From NCBI GenBank assembly GCA_020631735.1, contig CM036209.1, positions 7,229,451-7,293,450 on the forward strand: 64,000 nt of DNA, given 5' to 3'. The position numbers and the translations under genes were made by a program. Every line of letters starts with the position of its first letter. Position 1 is the stretch's first letter. The notes beneath the pieces were generated by a model. The model did not search any database and had not been told where the DNA came from. It worked only from the letters and a program-made list of their open reading frames with translations. The DNA is from Saccharum officinarum. Its lineage: Eukaryota; Streptophyta; Magnoliopsida; Poales; Poaceae. This document shows positions 33,672 through 44,301 of the stretch, piece after piece.

Positions 33672-35401
33672 TGCGAACACAAGGTTGACAAGTACCCTTA
33701 TGTGTTCGTTTTGTGATGAGTGATTGTCAATGTGATCCATGAAGTAGGTTGAGTGGTGACTAACCCTACCATGACGAAAGCTATGTGTGCATGTCTCTTG
33801 GCTCATGGTGTGTAGGTGTGGAGCATGGAGGTGGTAGTCGACGGCGAGGTGAAGGTCAAGGAGGACGTGCCGCGCCGACGGACCGGGAGTGGTGAAGGGC
33901 GAACGTGAGGCTTGGACCGAGGGACCAAGAGGCCGGGTGACTAGCCGCGATGGCTGACACTTGGGACATCGATGAGTGCAAGTGTACATGGTGATGAAGA
34001 TGGCGTTGGCCAAGTAAAGATGGAGACGATGGCGTCGTGGCACTTGGCGGGAGGCCGGTGGGCCGAGTCAAGGAGGAAGGCGAAGGCGTCATGCTTGGCG
34101 GGAGGTCGGACACGCGTCGACATCGGGGGTTTGGTAGTTTCGTCCTCAAAACCATCAGCGGGGGACGCGTATGGAGTACGCTACTCGCGAGCGGTTTGGT
34201 GGTTTGGGCCTCAAAACCATCGGTGGCAGGTTTACGGGTTTGGGCCTCAAACCCGGGCGGAGGTTCCGAGGAGAAACGGACGGCACGTGGCGGCATCGAG
34301 GAGTTCGCGTCGAGGCAAAGCTAGCGGTGAGGAGGCGCGGTGGCCGTCGGATGAAGATGACACCGGGTTGGACCTTTACGCCCTTGGGCTAAATGGTTTG
34401 GCTCTTATGTATCTAGGGGCATTTAGGGGAATGTAAAATAGCCCTGTTAAATAGAGGATGGCAGCCCCTTTGCCTCCTCACCTCTCCCACCTCCTCCATT
34501 TTTCATTTTCTCCTTTAGGGTTTCTTCCTCTAGTTGCTTGTGTGTGAGAGAGGTCCACTAATCCACTGATTAGTGTAAGAACCATGAATCTTTGAGGGAA
34601 GGAGGTCCCGAATCCTCCGGTGTTCGGCGGATGAAGAAATTTGTGTGTTCTTGATGTGTTCTTCGCGAGCTCCTCCCTTTCCCCTCTAGTTCTTCCTTTG
34701 ATTCGTCATTTCTAGCTCATTTTGATTCGTTTTTGTTGCATGGGCTTGATTAATGACGTGAGTTGAGACTTTCCACCGAAGGATTTGCATCAATTTCTCA
34801 TGAGATCATAGATCGGGGCGAATCAAGAGCTAGGGTTCGTTTTTGGGTGAATTTCGTGTTCCTTCTTTTTCCCGTTGATTGGCTTCAAATTGGGCGATGA
34901 CCTCTTAGAGGTAGCTCCCCTACTGCCTTGTGATCATGCTCACCAAGTTTCGTGGCAGTTGGTGAAGATTTGGCCGCAAATCGGAAGATCGAAGAGATGA
35001 GGCGATTTTCGGAGCTCTCTGTTTCTGCTGTTTCGCGATTCGCGGACAGTCCGCGGTACTGTAGCGGACAGTCCGGGAGGCGAGATTTTTTTCTGTACTT
35101 TCTTTGCTGCACGGTGTCCGTACTCGCGGACTGTCCGGCCCCCAAGCCCGGACTGTCCGCAGCTCGCAGGTTTTGCTGTTCCGATCCGTTTCTTGCCCGT
35201 TCGGTCTCCGATTCGAGTTCCGTCTTTTGCGTTGGGTTTCTAGTGATCTAAGGAACTTCTCTAGGGTGTTTTAACTCTCGGTAGCTCGTATTTTTGTAGC
35301 TTTTGTTTGTGTGCCTTTTGGGTTGATTTTGGGACGACGGTCGAAAGTTTCGAAAGAAATTTGAGGCTCCCATTCACCCCCCTCTGGTCGCCGTTCCTTC
35401 A
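33672..35401 (+). repeat. Putative LTR of the SIRE-like element
   Basis: Begins TGCGAACACAAGG after the purine tract and ends CCGTTCCTTCA at the F-box pseudogene. It holds a GC-rich middle part and a cluster of GGACAGTCC/GGACTGTCC palindromes. The left border is uncertain by a few bases, and no target duplication can be tested because the other LTR is absent. Confidence 0.5.
35037..35165. repeat. Cluster of CGGACAGTCCG-type palindromes in the LTR
   Basis: Four copies of a GGAC(A/T)GTCC core, two as GGACAGTCC and two as GGACTGTCC, within about 125 bp, each extended by CG on one or both sides. Confidence 0.75.
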
Positions 35402-37083
35402 GGTACGCCAATCCTCTGTTCAATCGTCTGTTAAAAAAGACAATCTCTTTGTAAGGATGGAATCCAAGGATCTGTAGATATCCACAGCAGTCCTGGTTTG
35501 TACTACGATCTCCAACGTTGAGAACATTGTCATCGTCATCAGAATTCCACTCATCAAATGTATGTTCCACTACTGGTTCCTTGTTGTCATCGTTAGCGTC
35601 ATGTAAAATCCATGGCCCGTGCTCCTGTCTCCCACAGTTTAGACTTGCTTGAAAAAGAACACTGTCGTGCCTCAGTGTCCACTCCATCTCACCGCGCGGT
35701 GATTTCTCAAGGATCCAGACCTGAAGCTTGCTGTCTCCCACAGTTTAGACTTGCTTGAAAAAGACCTGGAACACTGTCGTGCCTCAGTGTCCACTCCATC
35801 TCACCGCGCGGTGATTTCTCAAGGATCCAGACCTGAAGCTTGCTGTCCTCACCTAGGAATGCAGAGTAGACTCCTTTTTCAGACCTTCCTAGATGAAGAT
35901 AGATCTGTCGATAGGTATCAGGTATTCCCCTTGGCGGTTTGATAACATGGTACGTGTTATTTGACATCGATATTCTAGCAAGAAAACAACACGCCAGAGA
36001 TGAATAATAAGTTTTAAGTTTTTTAGATAAATAAAGAATAATATATAAATGGGAGTACATGAAGAAGCAGAATAAAAGGTGACATTGTTGTAGATTAAAA
36101 AAAACTCGCGCCTTGTAAGCCATTCTTTCGGCCTTTATTCTCTTTTAATGAAACATGCGTCAACGCACGTGTTCTTGAGAAAAAAAAGATTAAAAGAAGT
36201 GGGACTGGCATGCATGAGCATGGTAGTGGTACGTACGTACCTCATAACAAAGTCGATTTCGCAATGGACATATAGCGCGCCCTTCCAATACACGCTCCGG
36301 CGACGTGCCTCCCACGGGTAAAAATCCGGCTGCATGTCCGCCAAGATTCCTGCAGCCTCGCCGTCCCGGGCGAAGGACCTCTTCTCCCATCTCCCCGTCG
36401 CCGACGAGAAGACATCCAGAACGTATGGCGACGGCGGCCACTCGGATCCCAGCAATGATCTCCCCACGCGCGTGAGCTTGCGAGGGTAGTTCCTATAGAT
36501 GCGCCTGAGCTGCTTCGTGAACTCGTCGTCGGGCTCGTCTCTGTCTGGAACACGGGGCACCGACACCACCTCGTACTGCGCCGGCGACGACGTGGCGCCG
36601 GCGGGGTCGAAGACGAGGTACATGTCTCGGATGAAGAACTCCATCCCCGCCGGTAGAGGCGGACACGCGGGCAGCGGCGCCCGCCGCCCCGTCGCGGGGT
36701 TTAGCACGGCGTCGTGGAGGAGGAGGCCGTTGCAGTGGTCTTGGAAGTGCCTGCGAGGCAGGCGGTAGCTGGTGGCGGCCTCCGTCGACGGGGGGCGCGA
36801 GAAGAGCCCCGCGTGTGCCCCCGGCGCTAAATCGCTGCCGTATTGGATGAAGAGGCCGGCCGGCCAGCGAGCGCGGCGGGAGGAGGTCCGCGCGCAGCAG
36901 GCCGCGGCCATCGATGACCGCGCGCCACGCCGTGCAGACGCAGCGGGACGTGGCCAGGCCGCGTGGCGCGAGCCGGCTCAGTACGTCGGCCAGCACGTCG
37001 TCGGGGAGCAGCCGCGCCCGGTCCTCCTCCTCCGGCTCCTCCGGCTGCCGTTCCATCTGCGGAATCACTTCGGTTTCGTTCAT
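35402..37083 (-). pseudogene. F-box protein gene, frameshifted, internally duplicated and 3'-truncated
   Basis: The N-terminal F-box reads LLPDDVLADVLSRLAPRGLATSRCVCTAWRAVI (about residues 24-60), the Skp1-binding part of SCF ubiquitin ligases. The body has the grass F-box-associated pattern (DHCNGLLLHDAVLNPATGRR, WEARRRSVYWKGALYVHCEIDFVMR). The intron is 35975-36240 (donor GTACGT, acceptor CTTGCTAG), phase 2. Exon 2 continues RISMSNNTYHVIKPPRG. Defects: a GGCC repeat unit too many in exon 1 (near 36870) shifts frame between F-box and body; a 106-bp tandem duplication in exon 2 (about 35625-35842) shifts frame again; and the 3' end stops abruptly at the LTR boundary at 35401, losing the last residues. 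Confidence 0.8.
35625..35842. repeat. 106/112-bp tandem duplication inside F-box exon 2
   Basis: The sequence from ctgtctcccacagtttagac to cctgaagcttg occurs twice in direct succession (starts 35625 and 35731). The second copy has six extra bases (acctgg or equivalent) after gaaaaag. The unit is not a multiple of three. Confidence 0.9.
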
Positions 37084-37570
37084 CGGCGTCACCGTATATA
37101 CTATACCTCAGGGCTCAGGATCGTGAGTAGCAAATCAGTACCGTACGTCTGCACGCAGGTTTGATTCTTGTGCAGCTACCAGACAACTTTTGTAGATGGG
37201 ATTAACTCCGTTTCCGTTTCAAAAGAGTAGCTGGGTCCGATGCGGTTTCAGTTTCACGTTCTGGATTGGTTCGCCATGGTGTGGCTCGATGCGGTCGTAC
37301 GCGGGCGAGGCGACGCGGGAGTGTGCGGGGTTCACAAACCGGACTCGCTATTAAGCTGGGGGCGGAGCGAAAGACACGGAGTCTCAGACACGGACCCATG
37401 CGGACGGGGCGACGCGGTTGCGGATTAAGCTGGACAGAGCGATTTAACTTGGCATCGTAAAATATATAAACTAGTTACTTTTATTGTAAATAAATATAAG
37501 TAGAGAAGTAGAGATTTTTACAACACCTTTAATCTAATCGTGGAACTCCTCTAAAACACCTGAATTTTTC
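37084..37570. other. 5' flank of the F-box pseudogene, no feature recognised
   Basis: Upstream region with short GC-rich frames only. Confidence 0.4.
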
Positions 37571-37573
37571 TTA

Positions 37574-37868
37574 GGCCAGTCTCAGTGGGAGTTTCACTAG
37601 AGTTTCATTTGCATTTAATAGCCTGCCACATATGCATTTTTGATGACATGTCAACGTTTTAATGAAGAGAGAGAAGAATTGAGTTTCATAGGGATGAAAC
37701 TCTCTTGGCACAGTTACCAACTCTCTATGAGTCATAGAATTAAATGTCTATGAAACTATGGAATGAAACTTTCCATTGAGAGTGGGTGTTTCATCCGAGT
37801 TTCATTTCATTCTATATGACATGACAGTCTTGGAAACAACAAAATGAAACTCTCCGCTGAGACTGGCC
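37574..37868. mobile_element. Tourist-like MITE, 295 bp, TSD TTA
   Basis: Ends GGCCAGTCTCAGTGGGAG and, inverted, GGCCAGTCTCAGCGGAGAG. Flanked by TTA at 37571-37573 and 37869-37871. The interior has alternating gtttcat/atgaaac pieces that can fold. Confidence 0.85.
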
Positions 37869-38071
37869 TTATAATAACATGCTCATGAAAATCGGGTGTA
37901 AGATGGACCTTTTCCCGGGGCACGATATAACTATTTAGGATTTCAAGCCAACTTAGATAATTTAGATTTGTAAGTAGGGTGTAGGGAAAGAGGTGGACAT
38001 CTTTATTAAATTAAACAAAAAAGAGACAGGACTAGGAGTGGTCCATGTTCATCCTGGCTAGAGAAGGGATA

Positions 38072-39405
38072 CTCCCCCCGTCCCTTAAAAAAGTTCGTTC
38101 TGAAGCTTGGAAGAGTTCTCAGAAAGGAATTCGTTTTAGGTGTGGCACCGTGACCCCAGACGACTTTGCCCCTGCGTACTCTTCGTTTCGAGCGCATGCG
38201 GTCATTAATGCGGCCTCTCGTTTCGAGCGCGCAGTCATTAGCACCCGGGAAAACAGCTGGGGACCGCTGCACGCAGCGAGTACGCCCGTGCAAAAATAGC
38301 CAAAACGCATTAAATTGAAGCGAGCGAGGGGTCGAACCGGCGCCAGCACGCTACGTGCGCGCCTCGGTAGCCAGCAGAACGCAGAGACCCATTCCTCCAC
38401 TTTGGCCCGTCTTCATGCAAGATTTCACCTCCCAATTTCTAAGACCACGAAACAAAATATAAAACAGGTCTTCCTTCTAGTGCATAGTTTTATTAAACAG
38501 TTTCATAAGTTATTTTAGTTTTTTTGGTCCCACCGATCTCTCCCCACCAGCCGATTCAATCGTCGGCGGCGGAGGCCCACGAGCACTACTACTACGCACC
38601 ATGAGGTGTGCGCTCTTGTAGCGCGCCAGCGGGAGCTCGAACCCCATGTCGGTGACGAGCGCGCCGACGTCCAGCCACCACAGCCACTCCACCTCCGGGT
38701 GCGCCAGCATGAGGTGCTGCAGCAGGGCGAGCTTGGCCCACCCGCTGGCGCCGCCGCCGCCGCCGCTTGACGACGACAGCTCGGGGTCCTCCAGCCGCGT
38801 CGTGACGTGCACCATCTCGACGCAGAGCAGGAAGCGGTCGCCGACTAGGCAGGAAGAGGGCCCCGGCGGCGACGCTGTGACGAGCAGCACCCGCGCATCG
38901 CGGGATGGAAACCCGGGGTTCAGGTGCTGGGCTTCGGCGCCGCATTGTCGTCAGGGTCGGGGTTGGAGTCGACGCGAATCTCGCCGTCTCTTCCGTCCGG
39001 TAAGCCCGTGGCCCTCCTCCTACCCGGTTCGTGAACGGCGGACGGCGGAGCTCGCGGCCAGCACGCGGCAGGCGGAGGATGTCTTCAGCGAGCACGACGG
39101 AAGAAGAAATCGCCAGGATGAAACGTACAAGCTCTCAACGCGAGTTTCACACCGTTTCCAACGTTCTGGAAACCACGCTGACTCTTTCATGGCCACAAAA
39201 CCTTTCCCTTCACTCTTCTCCTAGTTTTATGCAAAAAAAGCTGACGTGACACTCTATTTAATGTGCATGAAATCCCATTGAGACTGATCTTAGATGCCCA
39301 AAAAATTATTTAATAATGGTAAACAGAGGAAAATAGGCTCTAACTAATCGCTCCTTGGTATCGTAAATCATGTCCAAAATGAACTTATTTCTGCGATAGA
39401 GGGAG
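38072..39405. mobile_element. Stowaway-like (Tc1/mariner) element of 1.3 kb carrying gene fragments
   Basis: The left end CTCCCCCCGTCCCTTAAAAA and right end (reverse complement CTCCCTCTATCGCAGAAATA) match the grass Stowaway terminus, with AAGTTC shared further in. Both are flanked by TA (38070-38071, 39406-39407). Between them are a GC-rich GT34 gene fragment and a partial Tourist-like end (cccattgagactgatctta, about 39274-39292). It could be one gene-capturing element or two unrelated half-elements; the imperfect ends leave this open. Confidence 0.5.
38567..38935 (-). pseudogene. GT34 glycosyltransferase fragment
   Basis: Translation gives NPGFPSRDARVLLVTASPP, GDRFLL, VEMVHVTTRLEDPELSS, WAKLALLQHLMLAHPEVEW and LWWLDVGALVTDMGFELPLARY, the core of plant family-34 galactosyl/xylosyltransferases, which act in the Golgi on galactomannan or xyloglucan. 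The residues between GDRFLL and VEMVH that related enzymes have are missing, and the acidic DxD-type sugar-nucleotide motif (DSDA in many members) reads DVGA. The C-terminal half is absent. The fragment lies inside the Stowaway-like element. Confidence 0.75.
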
Positions 39406-39621
39406 TATCAATTAATGTGGAATTCTGCGCCGAGGAATGGCCATCATATATGAGGAATGGGAAAAAAATCTGAAAAAATCATGGAAGCAAACAAACAACA
39501 AATCGAAGTGACAAAGGCGTTGGCACATTCTCACCCAGCTCGACCCCTGCTGTTCCACAAAATGTCAATCCTACCGTACATATGTTATAAGATTAAGACC
39601 TGAAAACCATAGCAAAACATT

Positions 39622-40335
39622 TTAGAAACAAAGTGACGTGTTTTGCACACTGCAGCCCCTAGGAAAATATAATACAAGAAACTGCAAGACATAAACGAGC
39701 CTAGCCTTTCCACGCGGCACTACTATGTCTCTTCCCCTGCCGCCACCGTTGTTGCCTCGGCGTCGCCGTCCCCGTCGCCGGCGTGACAACCCTACTGGAT
39801 CAGGAGCGAGTCCCGGCACGTCGGGCAAGACGGATGCGTGGCCAGCCACGGATCGATGCACTGCACGTGGAAGACGTACGTGGTGGCACCTCGGGAGCAC
39901 GCACACCTTGTCGCCGTCGTCAAACTCGCCGAGGCAAATGACACAGTCGTCGGTCGCCGACGCGCCGGGCTTGGCCTCGTACACCACCACGTGTATCCTC
40001 CTTAGCCCCTTCTTCTTCAGCTCGGCATCAGTGGCTGGTGGACCACCGGCAGCCGTGGCGGCGACGGCGGCGGCAGCAGCATGTGGTGGTGCAGCTGCAT
40101 CCTCAGTGCAGCCGCCGTTGAGCACGAAGCTCAGAAGGATGTAGGCGAGGGTGTAGAGTGCGGCAATGAGCAAGCTGGAAGGGATCCTAGCGACGAGGTC
40201 CCTCTCGCTCCATCTGCCCGCCTCCTGCAGGGCCTCGCCGATCATCCCCACCGCTGCCGCCGGCGTGAGGAGCGGCGGTGACGCGGACGATGATGCATCG
40301 ACGGCTACGGTGGGGCTATCGTTGAGCATGCGCAT
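39622..40335 (-). pseudogene. ATL-type RING-H2 gene B, frameshifted within the RING
   Basis: The N-terminus MRMLNDSPTV, a membrane segment at about residues 50-72 (SLLIAALYTLAYILLSFVL), a low-complexity Ala/Pro linker, LKKKGLRRIHVVVYEAK and the first half of a RING-H2 (CVICLGEF..VLPRCHH). Directly after the second His the frame shifts because the sequence gacgtacgtgg has four bases more than gccgtgg in gene C, an ACGT tandem duplication. The remaining Cys/His ligands are out of frame, so no RING can form. The frame then runs on to a late stop in the 3' flank. The ATG at 40335 matches the two sister genes; an upstream ATG at 40371 is also in frame. Confidence 0.85.
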
Positions 40336-40477
40336 GGCCGGCGATGGAGCGCGCGCTTCTGTGTGATGCACGGTGGTGGGTGGTCTCGCTAGAACTCGCT
40401 CTGCACTCCTGAGATTGCACCAACGGATCGTATTTGATCGTATCTGTGACTGAGGAGGAAGATAAACAGAGTAGAGG

Positions 40478-40509
40478 ATGTTTCTTTTCTTTTCTTTTCT
40501 TTTCTTTTT
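40478..40509. repeat. (TTTTC)n-like microsatellite
   Basis: Six to seven ttctt/tttct units upstream of ATL B. Gene C has only a short T run at the matching place. Confidence 0.8.
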
Positions 40510-40686
40510 GTTTCTTTTTCATGGGAATAGACTGAGAAACGCGTTGCAGTCGTCTGTGTGCTTTTGCAGGGTCCATATCTATGTGTGTCACGTCTCGTTT
40601 TTCCTTGCATGGCATGCAGCTGCGAAAGTGAACATCGAAACCGTTTCCAGCTGCAGCCTATATCGATCTCTCGTATTAGGAGGAGC

Positions 40687-40731
40687 TTTGTGCCTTCCGT
40701 GTAAGCAACGCAAAGCTAGAGTGGTCGGCAG
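40687..40731 (-). promoter_or_regulatory. Conserved upstream block of ATL gene B
   Basis: The core TTGCTTACACGGAAGGCACA (minus strand) is the counterpart of 29462-29505 and 52126-52170, about 350 bp from the start codon. Confidence 0.6.
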
Positions 40732-40920
40732 TCACACCACTGCTGCTACTGCCTAAGCTAGTAGCTACTACTGTCCTTGGTTGTAGTTGCTCATGGACCT
40801 GCAAGAAACAAGGCATTAGATCCAACATTCGTGCTACGAAAGAGGGGACACCTCTTCCCCAAAACGCCCAACAACAAAATATTATGTAAGTAATTGCAAA
40901 CACTTTCCTACTAACTCATA

Positions 40921-41694
40921 CAATTCTTCCTACATCTTAATTCCTCTCAATCTTTTGATGCGTTTGTAATAGTTGGGGATTTTGCAGCTTACTACAAGCT
41001 CACATGCATGCAAGTTGTAAGGAAAATGGCATCTAGTAAGGGCCATTAGTGATTTTGGTGATTAATTAACAACATGATCAAATAGACTAATGTTGTTTGC
41101 TAGTGTAGTTCATTTGTATGTGAAGGTAGATTGGACTTAGGCAATATAAAGATGAAGTGATCAACACCTCAAGTAAGACTTTAGAATGGCTGAATAATGG
41201 TAGGATCTTGTGCCCCACTCAATGGAAGCAAGTTGGTCCAAATATTTGAGCTAATTTCATTTCTAAATGGCTAAACAACAAGCATGGAGAGAGATGCAAA
41301 CCAAACCCTAATAAAACCATAAATCAAGTGCAAACTCCAAATCAGGCAACTTCGGCATAATCTTACCTTCTAGAGCCAACCGCCCATGAAAATCAAGGAC
41401 AAAACGTTCCCCGCCCTCTGTCTTTGTATTTCTTTTAGGTGCTTCTTGAGATTTTTGCCTTTTCCTTCTTCGGGTAAATGATTTTGTTCGAAGGAGGAAG
41501 AATGGGGGCTCTATATAGACTCTATATTACTAACTGCCCCAAGACATCTCCTATTTCCAAGGGCTGTGGTAAGGCAGTCCGCCTCTAGAATAGAGGTTAT
41601 TGCCTGACATGGCTAGCCTTATGAACCTCCGTAAAATTTATTTTTTAGGATGGTTCGTTTACTAGGCATCCATGCTCCATATAAAAGGGGTGGC
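40921..41694. other. Repeat-derived intergenic DNA, no element boundary recognised
   Basis: Contains a stretch gattttggtgattaattaac near 41053, similar to ends of SIRE-like LTRs, and a taaaatttattttttaggat stretch near 41630 resembling sequence at 49065 on the far side of the next LTR. These may be two halves of an older element split by the insertion at 41695-48765. Confidence 0.35.
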
Positions 41695-42701
41695 TGTCAC
41701 TTCCAAACTATAACACGCGTGTTTTTGCATCATTTTAAAAATCACCAAAAATTTAAACTTTTTTTAAAAACTTTACAACAAATTAAAACTTGATTAGTTT
41801 ATTTTCCTGCAAAACTTTTTTTAAATAAAATACTTTCAAAAACCCTGCATCAAAAATCCACCAAATGCATTTAGGTTAGAATGTTAGGAATGCTTGCTTG
41901 AAATGTTGATTGATTGATTGTTTGAATGTTTGAATGCTTGCATGATTATTTGCTCTAGAATTTATTTTGGCACTAAATAATTTTCCTTAGCATTCTCCAC
42001 CCAAATAATTCCTTGTATACTCCTTGACCTTCTACATTTCAAACCTCCTTGAAATTCAAATTCAAATCCATTGAAATGTACTTAGTTTAAATTCTGGGAA
42101 ATAGAAATGCATTGCATAAATGGGAAAAGCTTCTCGGCCTCAATCCTCTCCTCTCTCTCCTCTCTGGCCCATGGCCACGGCCCGCCGCCTCCCCGCCTCT
42201 CCCGCACTGGGTCGTCGCCAGCCCGCCCCGCGTGCACCACCCCTCCACTTGGGTCGGCCCACTCGGCATGGCCGCAGCCCGCGTCCCTCTCCCCTTCTCC
42301 CTTCCCTCGCTGACACGATAGCCCTACCTATCATCATCGTCTTCTACCTGAAGACGACGACAACGATCCCACGCGGCCTCCATCTTCTACCTCCATCGCC
42401 TCGGGCCTGCCGTTACCGCCTCCCTCCCTTGTTCTCTTCTACGCCATCCTTATCCCCTCCACATTTTTCATCGCCACCTCGCCACCGCCGTACTGCACGA
42501 GCACCACGCGGCCACACCTGAAGAGTCGACCGTTGCCACCACCAAAGCCGAGCTTGGAGTTTTCTGGCTAGGAGAGGATAAGGTCACACTGTGCACAACT
42601 GCCATGGTTTTGAACTCGCACGCGAGAAAGAAGAAGCTTGGTGCCTGCGAAAACAAGGCGCGGTGGAAAATATCTTCCCTGACGAACCAACCTCCGTCGC
42701 C

Positions 42702-42710
42702 TATAAATAG
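42702..42710 (+). promoter_or_regulatory. TATA box of the large gypsy LTR
   Basis: TATAAATAG followed within 30-40 bases by a CT-rich leader. Its orientation sets the LTR as plus strand. Confidence 0.5.
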
Positions 42711-43749
42711 GCCCGACCGACGAGCCCCGCTTCAACCATCAATGCCATAAGCTTCGCCTAGCTCGAGTACACTCCCTCTCTAGCTCACTTTCCCTTCTCC
42801 CTTTCCTATCAAGTTCTAGCTTGATTCTCCCCAATCCAGCCGCCATGATCGACACGGGAGTCAAGGTCTGAGCTCTTCCTCCCTAGTGCGTCTTAGGTCA
42901 ATAGGACTCGCCCGCATGCCCATCGATCTCTCCACCACTGAAAGGTCCTTGTTTGGTTTTGGTAATTAAGTGACAACCTTAGGTGGACTAATTGTGTTTA
43001 TGTGAGATACACAGGGAATTAGTCCACAGGTGATGGTGTCATGAAGGAGCTTATTGCATATGAGACATGACATGGAGTCATGTGACTAAGTTGGAGAAGA
43101 TCAAGATGAGGCTTGGCTCGACGGACCGGTTGTAAGTGTGAAGGGCAAGTCAAAGGCTTTGAAGCGAGGGACCGCGTGTGACGGTGAAGCTTGAGCAAGA
43201 CTTGGCGCTGACAGACTGACGCAATGGTGAAGAGCAAGTGAGGTCAAGATCGATGAACCAATACGGTCGCGTGATGATATGAAGTACGTGGATCATATCA
43301 TTTGGTGATTGGTTGGTGCATGTGTTGCATCAAACATCGGAGGAGATGGAATGGAATGCGCAAGGCAAAGGTATAACCTAGGGCATTTCTATTTCACTGG
43401 TAATAGGTGTGTAGAGAAGTGCATGACCGGGTTTAGGATAGATGATCTTACTATCAAGAGAGGTAAACTTGTTTGCATATCGGTCATCTAGTGCCACTCG
43501 AGTGATCTAACTTTGCATCGTTGCTAGAATCGAGTGGCGTGGCAAGTTGAGTGCCTAACTCTTTTGAAAAAACTTATTGTGACAATGCTAACACACGTGC
43601 ACAAGGTGGTGATCACTTGGTGTTGGCACATTTGCAAATGAGGTGAAGTTTGAGCAGTAGAGATGGGTTTGGAAGTGAAACACCTATTTTCCACTGTGCC
43701 GAAGGTGGAGAATTTCTCTGAGTTGTCATGGATAGAAACGGAGGCGAAC

Positions 43750-44245
43750 GGAGGTCACTGGTTGTGACCGGACACGGTCTCATTTTGACCGGACGCGTCC
43801 GGTCAGTGGCAGAGCAGCGCGTGGCACGGGTGCGGTCAGTTCAACCGGCGCGTCCGGTCGATCGCGGGACCGGCGCATCCAGTCAGGCACCGAGAGGAAC
43901 AGCAGATCGCAAGGTCGATCGGACGCGGTGCGCGTCCAGTCATGATCGATCGGACACATCCGGTCATGAGTGGATGCTTACTGGAAACGACCGGACGCTG
44001 ACACTGTGGCGTCCGGTTTGTCAAGCGTACGCGTCCAGTCGAGGTTTCACGCGTGCGGGTGATGTGCAAACTGCGCGTCCGATCTGTGTCACTGACGTGT
44101 CCGGTTGCGTTTGACCGTTGGAGCGCTGAGTCGATCGTTGAGATCGGGTGGCCATGGTTGAATCCGAGAGGACATGTGGACGGCGCAGGGCGAACAGATG
44201 CGGTGCAGCACGTCCGGTCAGTTCGACCGGCGCATCCGGTCGTCT
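43750..44245. repeat. Array of GACCGGACGCGTCCGGTC-type palindromes
   Basis: About thirteen full or half copies of a CCGG(A)CGCGTCCGG palindrome are scattered through the U3 of the solo LTR, for example at 43784-43804 and 44215-44241. They are CpG-rich in an otherwise AT-rich region. Confidence 0.8.
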
Positions 44246-44293
44246 CAAAAATCGGCCAGTGAAGGGGCCAACGGCTATATTCGTTTGTGGGGC

Positions 44294-44301
44294 TATAAAT
44301 A
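44294..44301 (+). promoter_or_regulatory. TATA box of the solo LTR
   Basis: TATAAATA just downstream of the palindrome array, in LTR orientation. Confidence 0.55.

Larger units (their letters stand above)
39418..40920. repeat. Segmental duplication, unit 1 (ATL B block)
   Basis: Aligns end to end with 50328-52340: 3' flank (gaattctgcgccgaggaatg), ATL gene, and upstream region (tgcttttgcag.., ggagctttgtgccttcc..). The left edge abuts the Stowaway-like element. Confidence 0.85.

Noticed and set aside
38318..38345. tRNA-like T-arm sequence gaggggtcgaaccggcgcc
   Set aside because: No matching A box, acceptor stem or anticodon arm in range.
42107..42521. Pro/Arg-rich frames after the gypsy LTR U3
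   Set aside because: GC-rich leader of an LTR; several frames open on both strands, no domain.
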